Assembly (NCBI RefSeq): GCF_016802725.1
Contig: NC_052671.1
Location: 24,620,728 to 24,684,727, forward strand
Reading direction: 5' to 3'
Length of the DNA stretch: 64,000 nucleotides
Origin: Solenopsis invicta
Taxonomy: Eukaryota; Arthropoda; Insecta; Hymenoptera; Formicidae
The notes beneath the pieces were generated by a model, which saw only the letters and a list, made by a program, of their open reading frames with translations, had not been told where the DNA came from and searched no databases. Made by a program: the position numbers and the translations under genes. Within the stretch, counting starts at the first letter, position 1, and each line of letters starts with the position of its first letter. Positions 1-10,675 of the stretch are shown here, one piece after another.

Positions 1-775
1 CATTCTATACACCACGATTTCTATCTGCACATGTCCGCAATTACGTGCAGGAATCCTATCTGTTTGTATCCGCATTGTATCCGTCTCGATTTCTGTTTGC
101 TTATGTCCGCGATTACGTGAAAAAATCCTATCCGTTTTTATCCGCATTATATCCGTCGCGATTTCTGTCTGCTCCTGTCCGCAATTACGTTCAGAAGACT
201 TATCCGTTATTGTCCGCAATGTATCCATTGGGATTTTTGTCTGCTTCTATCCGCGATTATGTGAACGAATCCTATCCGTTTGTATCCGCATTGTATCTAT
301 TGCGATTTCTGTCCGCGATTACGTGAACAAATCCTATTTGTTTCTATCTGCATTCTAGCCGTCGGGATTTCTATCCGTAATTGTCTACGATTACGGACAA
401 CAATCCCGTCCATTTCTATCCGCATCCAAAATCACATTTCATTTGTATCTGTCTGCAATTACGTACAGAGGTTCTGTCAGTTATTGTCTGCATTCTATAC
501 GCTGCGATTTCTGTCCGCATCTGTCTGCAATTACGTATCAGAATTCTATCTGTGTCTATCCGCATTGTATTCGTTGCAATTTTATCTGTACCTTTCCGCG
601 ATTGCGGACAATAGTCTTGTTTGTTTCTATTTGCATCTTGTCTGTTATCACATTTCATCTGTATCTGTCTGCAATCGCATACAAAAATTTGATCCGTATG
701 TTTCCGCATTATATCTGTTAAGATTTCTATTGCATCTGCCCGTATATATAAATAATTAAAACCTGATCCTGCCAA
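1..775. repeat. Higher-order minisatellite, left inverted arm
   Basis: Degenerate tandem monomers of about 70 bp are marked by a recurring CCGCRATTACGT core near 37, 109, 179, 249 and 316. A longer period of about 218 bp is shown by the motif ATCACATTTCAT near 430 and 648. The inner boundary (735-775) matches the reverse complement of about 4555-4600, so this array and the one at 4555-5150 face each other. The left end is cut by the window edge. Open frames here are by-products of the repeat. Confidence 0.8.
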
Positions 776-1286
776 TGATCCAACCAGCAAAAATAGCAAA
801 AAGAATTTGAATTGGAAATAGAACCGAAGCATGACAAAACATTACTGACGTAAAAAAAATTTACCTTTTCAAAAAAAAAGTAAAAAAAGACGCCTATGTA
901 TGTGCGCGCACCCAAAAATCTTTATTTTTTCAACCCAAATAATATGTATTAATTAATATTTTCTACAAAATCTCTTATTCCAACCTAAGTGGTATTTACT
1001 TAAAATAAATATCTTGAAATTGTGTAATCTAATAAACATGATATACGTCTAATAAACATGATATACGTTTATTCAAAAAAATGCGTGAAATCTTTTAAAG
1101 TGCGCCTATTATGAAGAGAATATACTTTTTCTACAAAATCCATGGTAGTATTTGTATTTTTTTGAAAGATATTCCTATTCTAACCCAACTGGTAGTATCT
1201 TTAATTTTTATACAAAACCCACGTGGTACTATCTCTTCTCTGTATTGTCACTGAAAAATCTTCCTATTGCAAAAATTCAAGTGATA

Positions 1287-1333
<47 letters not shown>
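776..1333. other. AT-rich spacer ending in (TA)n
   Basis: No gene is visible. The stretch is AT-rich with a local duplication (AATAAACATGATATACG near 1028-1068). It ends in a (TA)n microsatellite at about 1287-1333, which is the insertion site of the following MITE. Confidence 0.6.
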
Positions 1334-1337
<4 letters not shown>

Positions 1338-1779
1338 TTGTCTCAGACCAATGTATAAAGATTACTACGATGAGGTAGAAGGGATCGAGATAAATCAAAA
1401 AGTCTAATAACAGTTTGCGATATTTACAATAATTTTCGTGTAATAAAATATTAAAGTCAGCCGAATAAAAGCGCGCGGAGAGGCAAACGGTTGGTCGCCT
1501 GAGCCGTAAGACCGCCCGTCTCGACGCGGTACGGTGCCAAGCTATCCTTTCCCTGGCCGCGCGCCACTTACCGTCGTCTACAATCGGGCTGTAGTGGGCG
1601 GTCCTACGACTCAGACGAGCGACCGCTTGTCTCTCCGCGAGCTCTTATTTGGCTGACCTTAATATTTTATTACTCAAAAATTATTGCAAATATCGCAAAA
1701 TGATATTAGACTTTTTCATTTATCTTGATCCCTTCTACCTCATCATGATAATTTTTATACATTGGTCTGGGACACCCTG
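1334..1779. mobile_element. Hairpin MITE with long inverted repeats, TA-flanked
   Basis: The left end (GGTTGTCTCAGACCAATG) and the right end read in reverse (CAGGGTGTCCCAGACCAATG) begin inverted repeats of roughly 180 bp or more each, leaving a very short GC-rich centre. Nearly the whole 446 bp would fold into one hairpin. It sits between two (TA)n tracts, so the TA duplication cannot be resolved from the microsatellite. The ends resemble those of the IS630/Tc1/mariner elements elsewhere in the window. No coding sequence is present. Confidence 0.85.
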
Positions 1780-1783
1780 TATA

Positions 1784-1834
<51 letters not shown>
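1780..1834. repeat. (TA)n microsatellite
   Basis: Near-perfect alternating TA tract bordering the hairpin MITE. A matching tract lies on the other side, so the MITE probably inserted into a TA microsatellite. Confidence 0.9.
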
Positions 1835-1836
<2 letters not shown>

Positions 1837-2157
1837 GTTTAAATTATGTATCTGACCTTGTTTTGGAATTATGAGTATTATGCATACGAGCATCCACCGT
1901 ATTGTTTTTATATAATTCACATGACATGTACTCTTCCATAGCTTTCATGAAAAACGGATTGTTCAAAGTTGACAATTGTTATATTATATTTTTTTCAATA
2001 TCGGCATCGTGTTCTTGTAATGATATTTTATTATCTATTTGCAGCGCAATGTCTGTCTCCTCCACTGACGGACTATTTAAATATTTCTGATCATAATTTA
2101 TTTTGTAGCTCAATGTTTAATGCAATTCTTATGTCTGCAATAAATTATAATAAAATA

Positions 2158-3433
2158 TTAGGAGTACAAATTGAAAACCGCCGTTTTCCAGTAGATGGCG
2201 CCAGCGGTAAATGCTGGCGCCAAACGTTAGATCAAAAATTTTAAATGTAAGGTTGGGCATCTGGCAACAATTCCTCATTGCAGTTGTGAATTTTTATCAG
2301 CGTTATATATTTTTTTGTGATCGAAAATGTCGAAATTTGTGCCTAATAAGCGTCATTTGCGGGAAGTTTTGCTTTTTGCCTTCAATTCGAAAAAATCTGC
2401 GGGTGAGGCGCGTCGAACGATTGTAAAAACTTATGGTGAGGCTTCCATTAGTGAAAGAACGTGTCGAGAATGGTTCCAACGCTTCAAAAGTGGTGATTTC
2501 GGCGTAGAAGACGAAGAGCGTCCCGGGCAGGTGAAAAAGTTTGAAGACGCACAATTGGAAACATTACTGAATGAAGATTCATCTCAAACGCAACAGGAGC
2601 TTGCAGATTCATTGGGCGTGACTCAACAAGCTATTTCACATCGTTTGAAAACCATGGGAATGATCCAAAAGCATGGACACTGGGTGCCATACGAATTAAA
2701 GCCGAGAGACGTCAAACGGCGTTTTTTCGCGTGCGAACAGCTGCTCCAACGGCAAAAACGGAAGGGTTTTCTGCATCGTATTGTAACCGGCGATGAAAAG
2801 TGGATCCATTATGATAATCCAAAGCGAAAAAAATCGTGGGGCTACCGTGGCCATGCATCAACATCGACGGCCAAGCCAAACATCCATGGCTCGAAGCTCA
2901 TGCTGTGTGGGACCAGCTCGGCGTGATTTATTATGACCTGTTGCAACCGGATGAAACCATCACAGGAGCTCGCTACCGAACACAACTAATGCGTTTGAGC
3001 CGAGCATTGCAGGAAAAACGGTCACAATACGAGCAAAGACACGAAAAAGTGATGTTGCTGCACGACAACGCTCGGCCACATGTTGCTCAGGTCGTTAAAA
3101 TCTATCTGGAAACATTGAAATGGGACGTCTTACCTCATCCGGCGTATTCTCCTGACATCGCCCCTTCAGATTACCACTTGTTCCGATCAATGGCGCATGT
3201 ACTGGCTGAGCAGCACTTCCATTATTACGAAGAGGCCAAAAACTGGGTCGATTCGTGGATCGCCGCAAAAGACGAGCAGTTTTTTCGACGCGGGATTCGT
3301 ATGCTGCCCGAAAGGTGGGAGAAAGTAGTGGCTAGCGATGGACAATACTTTCAAGAATAAATATGTAACCATTTTTCAACAATCAATCCTCAAATTTTGA
3401 CAAAAAACGGCGGTTTTCAATTTGTACTCCTAA
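2158..3433 (+). mobile_element. mariner element (1276 bp)
   Basis: Terminal inverted repeats begin TTAGGAGTACAAATTGAAAA and run close to 30 bp on both ends. TA dinucleotides flank at 2156-2157 and 3434-3435. Length, TIRs and the D,D34D transposase inside place it in the mariner family, close to the type known from ants such as Messor (recognised by eye, not searched). The body is complete end to end. Confidence 0.95.
2327..3360 (+). pseudogene. mariner transposase, one frame break
   Basis: Cut-and-paste transposase. The N-terminal frame (2327-2926) has the paired HTH region (WFQRFKSGDFGVEDEERPG) and the first catalytic Asp in GDEKW. The C-terminal frame (2836-3360) has the second Asp in LLHDNARPH and the third in the YSPDIAPSDYH motif, giving DD34D spacing, and ends in VVASDGQYFQE. 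The reading frame shifts near 2908-2912, just after KLMLC. Compared with related mariners about seven nucleotides seem to be missing there, removing a conserved tryptophan motif. The rest reads well, so this copy is recently dead, or the break is a sequence error. Confidence 0.9.
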
Positions 3434-3479
3434 TATATAAATTTACAATAAAAAAGAATAAAACAAAGCTAGTCTCTGA

Positions 3480-3948
3480 CCAAGATTATTGTTAATGACT
3501 GACGAATAAAGATCAGGTTAAAGAACCTATCACGACGGATATGATGATGATGACAAGATGACAAGAAGTACTACACCACATACACCACAAGTACACCACA
3601 AGTCGCATACGGCTGACTGATGTATGCCAGCGCCACTCGTGTCGAAAATATGAAAGGGACAATTCCTAAGGGCGACGACAACGTTTCTTAAAGATTAAAG
3701 ATGAATATTTAGATTTGCGTCGCGATATCTCCGCTCGTAGGACACGGAGAAAAAAAAATAAAAACACTTTTATTATACAAGTTGGGGCCAAGCTGTCGTT
3801 TGAGACTACTCAGAACTTGATCGGTTCAGCCGTTACTGAGATCTGATAATCTCGCGTGCTTGGAACTCGCTGACTCGCGTAAAAGAGGGTCGGTCTGCGA
3901 CTCGCTTCTCCTACGTAGGCGCGAGTCGCGACCGCGCCTCTAGATTGG
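3480..3948. other. Unassigned spacer
   Basis: No open frame or recognised element. Contains short local repeats (ATACACCACAAGTACACCACAAG near 3580) and a GC-richer part at 3840-3945. Nothing supports a gene. Confidence 0.5.
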
Positions 3949-4467
3949 TCAAAACTCAATTTTGCAACTAATTGTTATAAACAAATTATTAAAAATTGAC
4001 TGTAGAGGAAACTGATTACACCAATCGATGCTACGTAAAAAATAACTCAATAAACATATATAACGCTTTGTTAACTGGTACTATAATAGTTATTATAATT
4101 GTTATAAATAAATTAGTTAAAAAATTGCTTTTTTCAATGTGTTTTTTATGTTTATAACAATTTGTTTATAACAATTTAAATTGTTATAAACAATTATAAT
4201 TGTTATAAATAAATTGTTATAAACATAAAAAACATATTGCAAAAGGGAACAATTATAATTGTTATAAACATAAAAAGCACATTGCAAAAAGCAATTTTAA
4301 AACTAATTTGTTTGTAACAATTATAACAACTATACCAATTCAGAAAGCATTAGTATATATATTTATCGAGTCATTTTTCACGTAGAATCAATTTGTTATC
4401 AGTTTTTCTCTACAATCAATTTTTAGTAATTTATTTATAACAATTGGTTACAAAATTGAGTTTTGAC
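3949..4467. mobile_element. Palindromic AT-rich MITE
   Basis: The left arm from GTCAAAACTCAATTTT at 3949 is matched in reverse by the right arm ending at 4467, over roughly 115-130 bp with scattered differences. Both arms include the ATTGTAGAG-type and TACGTRAAAAATRACTC segments. The middle is built of repeated TTGTTATAAACA-type short palindromes, so the whole unit can fold. There is no coding sequence. A target duplication was not clear, so the superfamily is open. Confidence 0.75.
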
Positions 4468-4554
4468 AACTTCTTTTTACGTCATTAATGTTTTTTCATG
4501 CTTCGGTCCTATTTTTAATTCAAATTCTTGTTGTTATTATTATTAGTCGGACCA

Positions 4555-5150
4555 TGGGTAGGATCAAATTTTAATTACTTATATATGCGGGCAGATAATA
4601 AATAGAAATATCAATCGATACAATACAAATAAATACGAATAGGATTCCTGTACGTAATTGCAGAAAGATGCGGACAAAAATCGCGGCGTCTAGAATGCAG
4701 ACAAAACTTCTGTACGCAATTGCAGATAGATACAGGTGAAATGTGATTACGGACAAGATGCGGATAGAAACGAACAGGATCGCTGCCCGTAATCGCGGAG
4801 AGGTGCAGATAAAAAACGCGCTGGATACAATGTGGTTAAAAACGGATAGGATTCTGATATGTAATAGCAGATAGATGCGTACAGAAATAGTAGCGTATAG
4901 AGTGTAGACAGAAACGGACAGAGCTTCTGTACGCAATTGCAGACAAATACAGGTGAAATGTGATTACGGACAAAATGCGGATAGAAACGGACAGGATTGC
5001 TGTACGTAATCGCGGATAGGTGCAGATAAAAAACGCGTCGGATACAATGCGGATAAAAACGGATAGGATTTTGATACGTAATTGCAGACAGATGCGGACG
5101 GCAATCCTGACGTGTAGAATGTAGAAAGAAAAGAAACAGATTTTAATTAT
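4555..5150. repeat. Higher-order minisatellite, right inverted arm
   Basis: Reverse-oriented copy of the array at 1-775. The motif ACAGGTGAAATGTGATTACGG recurs near 4733 and 4951, about 218 bp apart, the same long period as in the left arm. The inner edge (about 4555-4600) is the reverse complement of 735-775. Divergence between units is high, so the array is old. Confidence 0.8.
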
Positions 5151-5301
5151 TTATAATTTATATAGTTTATTTTAAAAATATCTAAGCCTAAATAATCAAA
5201 GGGTTAGTGAGAGTGTTCGCGCGATACTCAACACATAAGTTTCTTTCTGTTCAAATCAGCTTTACTTCAAATATAACTTTTTATTAACGATATCACCAAT
5301 C

Positions 5302-5384
5302 AGTATGATTAGCTCAGTGTTAGCGTATTAGATTATTGTCCCGTAATCTTAGGTTTGAATTCCGCCGACGCCAATATGCGTTTT
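5302..5384 (+). other. Degenerate tRNA-like sequence
   Basis: An A-box-like stretch (TTAGCTCAGTGTTAGCG) is followed by an AGATTA/TAATCT stem and a B-box-like GGTTTGAATTCC at ordinary tRNA spacing. The anticodon loop has eight bases by my count and the acceptor stem does not pair well. It is therefore more likely a tRNA pseudogene or the head of a SINE than a working tRNA. Confidence 0.4.
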
Positions 5385-5504
5385 TAAAAATTGTAAAATA
5401 ATGCGTAATCGTAATTGGTAAAATAGAATATATGCGAATTAGATTAACCTATAATAAAAATAAGAATAATAAGATTTGCAAGAAAAAAAATCTTTTTTAT
5501 AATA

Positions 5505-5832
5505 AAAATCTTTTGTATACGCGTTTGCATATAAAAACGGACAGGATGCGTATTTGCAGACAAAAACGAACAGGGTGCGTACGTGTTTAATTGCAGACAG
5601 TAATGGATAGGATGCATATACGCATTTGCAGACAGAAACGGATAGAATTCGGAGTTGTCTATCTGTTTTTACAGATAGAAACCGATAAATTGCGAAACAC
5701 GTTCTATCGGTTTCTGTAATTTGGTTTGTAATTACGGTTTGTAATTACGGATTAAGAAACGCATAGTAAAGCAGACAAATACGGATAGAATACGTTTTCT
5801 GTCCGTTTTTATCCGTAATTTTTACCAGGGTA
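5505..5832. repeat. Diverged minisatellite related to the 1-775 / 4555-5150 arrays
   Basis: Repeats of TTGCAGACARAAACGGA-type units with GGATGCGTA spacers, then an inverted section near 5690-5830 where GTTTCTGT and ACAGAAAC forms face each other. It resembles the neighbouring arrays and may be an outlying part of the same element. Confidence 0.6.
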
Positions 5833-6876
5833 GTAGGCGTTTTGATATCCGAGACCTTGACCATAGTATATACAGTAGCGACAGTGCGAGAAAAGTATGG
5901 GTCAAATTTTTTCTGCGCATGCGTTGGCTATACAATCAAGAATATGGCGAACTGTCATAACAATATCACATGATATCACATACTCGTATGTAGTCAAGCT
6001 GCACTAAACTGCGACGATATATCGGCAAATAAAATAAGTGTAAAAATTAGTAAATCTAAGGAAAATTTTATATTATAATTATAATTTTATTATTATTATT
6101 TAAAATGAATGCAAGAGGAGGCTATTCTTGTGTTTTTGCTACATGCAAAAATATTTCTGTACGGACAAAAAATAATTCATAATATTACTACAATTTCTAT
6201 AGTACTTTACTTCTTATTTTTTCATTTATTCTGCTTTCAAATTTCTATTAATTAATTTATATATTTATGCCATTTAACTGATATATGTCAACTGCTAACC
6301 CCATTTGCAACATCCTACACTTCCGTGCAATAGGAACTAAATGTTTATTATCAACAATTATTAATTATGATTAATTTATTTAATATTTTTTTAGAATAAC
6401 ACCAAATATCTTGGAATCTTTCAAGATACGTAGAATCTTTCAAGATACGTATCATCTATTGCGATGAAAATGCCGCTACATACTGCAAAAGTCAATTTGT
6501 AAATAATTTCATACAAAAAAATGTGAAAAATATAATATTGGATTTTTTATTACTTCGTAAGTGGGAATTATTTAGACTTTAGGGTATTAATGATAATTAA
6601 ATAAATTTTTATCGTTATTTTATTATTTTCTCTATTCTTATTCTAATACCAGATAGCATAAATTTGTATACACATCTAAAATTGGGATATAAAACATCTG
6701 ACAGACTACTTAAGTTATGATGTTTTAAAGATGCCTTATATTTCGATTTTAAACTTGTATTGCCTGAGATTGCCATTAAATTGTTAACTTACAATTATCA
6801 CACATACTGTGTTATAATGTTATTAATTTATTCCAGAAATACATTGACATTAAAAAAATAAATCTATTTTAATATA
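5833..6876. other. AT-rich spacer, no gene seen
   Basis: About 1 kb without a supportable open frame. The one notable item is a 21-bp string at about 5867-5888 (AGTATATACAGTAGCGACAG) that recurs inverted at about 14138-14158, on the far side of element A. Confidence 0.5.
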
Positions 6877-7595
6877 CACTACTCAAAAAAAAATAGGGAA
6901 CACATTCCAGACACCAAAAATTAGGCTATATTCAAATGACTGTAACTCGGTGAAAAATCATCGTAGATAAAAAATAAAAAAAGCATTTTGAAGCTTGAAG
7001 ATCGTGCTTTAACGTTCTACCAGCAGATTTTCAAAATTCTTTTAACTTCCTTGTCTTATGCAATAAAAAAGCACACCTTGTTTTGTTCTTTAAAATTTCG
7101 TATCTTTGACACTTTGCAGATCGATCAACAAATTTTTTTCAAATAATTCAAGTAAAATTTCATAAACTACAACATTTTACCTACAAAATGCTTTTTTAAA
7201 AATTTCTCTACGATTTTTTTTGACCGAGTTACGCAACTTTGAAGCTAAACCTGCATTTTTTACAAATGATATCCGTACTCCATGAAAAATTATCGTAGAC
7301 AAAAAATCAAAAAACCATTTTAAAGCTCGAAGTTTCAGCTTTAACATTCTATTAATGGTTTTCAAAAATTTTCTCAATTTCTTAGTACTATGCTCCAAAA
7401 AAGATACACTGTTTTTTCCTTAAAATAACGTATTTTTAACAGCCTGTAGCTCAATAAAAAAATTTTTCTCGACAAATCCAATACAAGTGCCATAAAGTAT
7501 GACATTTTCTCTACAAAATCCTTTTTTTAAAATTTTTTCTACGATTTTTTTTGACCGAGTTACAAGACTTCGAAGATATACATTTTTTACAGTAC
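6877..7595. repeat. Element A left TIR with internal duplication
   Basis: Inverse match to 9711-10173 plus 13793-13966 and to 27003-27735. Inside the TIR two diverged copies of a unit of about 335 bp lie head to tail. Each contains a GTAACTCGGT-like core, an ATCGTAG stretch and AAAGCATTTTGTAG. It does not code for protein. Confidence 0.85.
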
Positions 7596-8158
7596 ATTTT
7601 TCCCGCCGACCCCTCAGCTCGCGGCCCCCTCTGATACCGACAAGCTCCGCGCGTTGGAATTCTATTCATCTTTCCAATTTAATACGAAATATTAAGAATG
7701 GCAAATTTATTATTATCTAAGCGTGATCCACTCATGGACGCTTCCCACTGCTGTGCCATGCAACTCAGATCGAAACAACTTTAAAATCACGGCCAATAAA
7801 AATGCCAAATAATTTTGAATCAATCAATCTCCTACGAACGATAATTAAACCTTAACTTTTTATACATAAAACTATTGCATGTGCTTGGCGCTATCGCCTC
7901 GCACACTCTCAATATAAATTCTATTAAATTCTATTAATTTCCTGGGCACTGGATTTCGCGTCGGGGCTTGGTATGCGGTGCCCCCGCGAGTCGCGATCCC
8001 CGGAGAAGTCTACAAGCGCTCGCGCGATATAGGCGCAAGCCGCGCGGTCGCGGAACGGGGCGGGCTTCTTAGGGCCACACGTTACAAAAAACTATCGCTC
8101 CGAATTTTCCGCGAACCTGAGGAATCGTCCCGCGACACCTCTTGCCCATATCCTTGCC

Positions 8159-8199
8159 TATATAAGGAGCGAAATCGGAGCTCGAGATTCAGATCAGTC
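8159..8199 (+). promoter_or_regulatory. Core promoter of unit C (TATA + initiator)
   Basis: TATATAAG at 8159-8166 is followed about 30 bp later by TCAGAT at 8189-8194 and a second initiator match TCAGTC at 8194-8199. The same TATA/TCAGATC arrangement occurs in the Gypsy LTR at 29314, so this is probably an RNA polymerase II start for the unit. Confidence 0.6.
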
Positions 8200-8429
8200 T
8201 TGTTGGTCGAGTGAGATTCGCTGCCATCGGCGACCACCAACATTCAGACCTCCAGGTACGATCTCAGCGACGGGAGGGTTTTACTCCTGACGAAGACGTT
8301 GGTCTTCGGGGTGGCCCCGGTCGGATCGCCTCTTTCCCTCTCCCTCCTTTCCGCCAGAGATCCTGAGGGTTGAACCTCACCTAGCACCAGCTAGAGTGTG
8401 GCCTCACTCGTTTCTCTGCCTCCCTCCCT

Positions 8430-8605
8430 CTCCTCCGGCGTCGAAGAAGACTCGCTAACGCGACTCTTCGACGTCTCCTCTCTCTCTCTCTCTTTCCTGC
8501 GGCGTCGAAGAAGATTCGCTAACGCGACTCTTCGACACCGTCCTTCTTCCATTCCCAACCCGTCGAGGAAGATTCGCTAGCGCGACTCCTCGACGCTTTC
8601 ACCGT
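8430..8605 (+). repeat. Short tandem repeats downstream of promoter C
   Basis: Three diverged copies of a unit containing CGTCGAAGAAGATTCGCTAA followed by CGCGACTCTTCGAC. Each copy is itself partly palindromic (GTCGAAGA with TCTTCGAC). They are separated by CT-rich stretches. The position just after the transcription start parallels the arrays in B and the Gypsy LTR. Confidence 0.75.
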
Positions 8606-8859
8606 CCCCTCTTTTCCCCGTATAATTCCCACCTTTAAGGGAGGCGTTCTAACGGGTAACCACTCCGACCCAGCGGATTCGTCACTCGTTACATATACTC
8701 GATCACTAACTTATTTTTCTAAATCTCGTAGATCTTCTATACCGAGCTCTCTCTCTCTCTCTCTCTCGCGTTAAGATCGGTAATTTACCTGTTTATATAC
8801 GCATTAACGTGGCAATCCTTCACCCGTCTTAAATTTACCATGTCTCGCTCGAAGCACCT

Positions 8860-9357
8860 ATGGGCAAACGAAGGGCTCACCGCGCGTATCCCGGCGGCAG
8901 AAAGCGCTTCTTTCGGAAGATGATAAGGGATCTCAACTCTACAGGCGAATTTGATCCATCTGTTTTCCCGCCTCCGCGACTCAGCCCCTTGCCCTCCCCC
9001 AGAGAGGTGGACGAGGCCCTGAGTTGCGACGTCTCGCCTATCCAGGAAACCGCCGGAACCCTAGAGGACTACTCGCTCGGATCCCCGCGCATCGCAAACG
9101 TAGTCGTCTCCGGAAAAGTCCCAGCCAGGGACGATAGAGCTGACGGGAGGCCGCGGGCTAGAACGGCCAAAATATTCCCTGACCCCGCGCCGATTCGGGT
9201 CCCGACCAGGCCGTTGCCTCTCAGGGCGACCACACTAAAACCGGGCACCCCCAGCCTCGCACGAAGAGGTCCCCGAATCATCGGAGACATCATGGTCCCC
9301 TTTAAAGTCAAGAGGACCCCATCGGGTTACCTCATTTTTCATGTAACTCGCACCTAA
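8860..9357 (+). CDS. Hypothetical 165-aa basic, proline-rich protein in unit C
   Basis: Open frame with an ATG in a favourable context. The N-terminus is strongly basic (MGKRRAHRAYPGGRKRFFRK), the centre is Pro/Ser/Arg-rich, and it ends FKVKRTPSGYLIFHVTRT. I recognise no domain and see no signal peptide or membrane segment. It lies about 660 bp downstream of the TATA/initiator pair and before the unit's 3' end, in the position of the proline-rich frame in unit B. An upstream ATG at about 8840 opens a short overlapping frame. It may be a gag-like or accessory protein of the element, or a chance frame kept open by GC-rich composition. Confidence 0.4.
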   Translation: MGKRRAHRAYPGGRKRFFRKMIRDLNSTGEFDPSVFPPPRLSPLPSPREVDEALSCDVSPIQETAGTLEDYSLGSPRIANVVVSGKVPARDDRADGRPRARTAKIFPDPAPIRVPTRPLPLRATTLKPGTPSLARRGPRIIGDIMVPFKVKRTPSGYLIFHVTRT

Positions 9358-9710
9358 GACATGTGCCTCTACCATCAATGTACATACAGTAAATACATAC
9401 ACATTTATATTCAACCATTACTCGCTCTGTCATTCATTTAATCCCACGCCAAGCTCGAGCACGCACGCTACTACTCCAGTAGCGTTAATAAAACGCTACT
9501 ACATTTCCTAAACCTACTCATAAATCACCTAATAATATATCTTCCTACAATACCTCCTACTTCCCATACAAGGAATTTGTCGCGTATCCGGCCGTGTTAT
9601 CACACGATTCGGAGCCGCGACTGGTGACAGCTGCCTTAACTCCAAAATTAACCAATCAACCAGATCTACGTCCCGGAATCGCAACCCTCGCGAATCCGCG
9701 GACGCAACAT

Positions 9711-10173
9711 AGAGAAAATGTCATACTTTGAGGCACTTGCATTGGATTTGTTGAGAAAAATTTTTTTATTGAGCTACAGGCTGTTAAAAATACGTTATTT
9801 TAAGGAAAAAACAGTGTATCTTTTTTGGAGCATAGTACTAAGAAATTGAGAAAATTTTCAAAAACCGTTAATAGCATGTTAAAGCTGAATCTTCGAGCTT
9901 TAAAATGGTTTTTTGATTTTTTGTCTACGATGATTTTTCACGGAGTACGGATATCATTTGTAAAAAAATGCAGGTTTAGCTTCAAAGTTGCGTAACTCGG
10001 TTAAAATAAATCGTAGAGAAATTTTTAAAAAAGCATTTTGTAGGTAAAATATTGTAGTTTATGAAATTTTACTTGAATTATTTGAAAAAAATTTGTTGGT
10101 CGATCTGCAAAGTGTCAAAAATACGAAATTTTAACGAACGAAACAAGGTGTGCTTTTTTACTGCATAAGACAA
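9711..10173. repeat. Element A right TIR, inner part
   Basis: Inverse match of the left TIR. It begins abruptly after the end of unit C and stops at 10173, where unit B was inserted. The match resumes at 13793. The four bases ACAA at 10170-10173 and 13789-13792 are the duplicated target. Confidence 0.85.
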
Positions 10174-10640
10174 TGTTACGTCCTGCGGAGTAACGATTCT
10201 TTCCTTCGCAACCAACGGATATTCTAATTAACGGGCGAGCGACGGTGATCTGACCCCGATCCCAAGAATTCGGTGACTCTCACGGCAATAACCGGATGTC
10301 GGAAATTAAGTAGTTATAAATTCATCAATTGAGGAGATCTGAGGTGACACCGTTGCTCGATACCGGAAACACTCAAGATAGTAAAATCAGGGATCTGGAA
10401 GACGCACGTGTGCATCCCTTTGAGTTCTGATGCCCGACACCCGCATAGCAACAAATCAAATAATTTTTTGACATTTAATGCTTCTGAGAGTTCAATTGTC
10501 AAACCTGCCGCTTTCTCGGATAACAATTACCGAGGAATATTAAAAAGTCGTAAAAGTAAATATTGCACGTGGGTGTATTAATGAATAAAGTGGTGCACAC
10601 GGCCCTCGATGGGACAAAGGGAATCATAGACGAAAATTTG

Positions 10641-10675
10641 TATAAATAGGCGCGTTTTCCAGCGGAGCGCGCAGT
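10641..10675 (+). promoter_or_regulatory. Core promoter of unit B
   Basis: TATAAATA at 10641-10648 and CAGTCT at about 10672, with the predicted start 32 bp after the TATA box. The reverse copy keeps the same TATA box near 37740. This supports transcription across the tandem array into the open frame. Confidence 0.6.

Larger units (their letters stand above)
7978..9710 (+). mobile_element. LTR-like unit C (5' end not found)
   Basis: GC-rich block inside element A whose last ten bases, GGACGCAACA at about 9701-9710, match the end of unit B (GGACGTAACA) except for one base. They abut element A sequence TAGAGAAAATG exactly. Internal order is core promoter, tandem repeats, then an open frame, the same plan as B. 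The 5' terminus, expected to begin TGTT, was not found, and about 75 bp of element A's TIR is missing beside it. The left limit given here is only where the block becomes clear. Confidence 0.55.

Noticed and set aside
416..832. Open frames in the minisatellite arms (0-800 and 4571-4936)
   Set aside because: They follow the repeat period, occur on both strands and have no protein-like composition.
7978..8580. Frames of 78 and 60 codons at 7978-8214 and 8398-8580
   Set aside because: Both begin at GTG, overlap the promoter and repeat region of unit C, and show no protein features.
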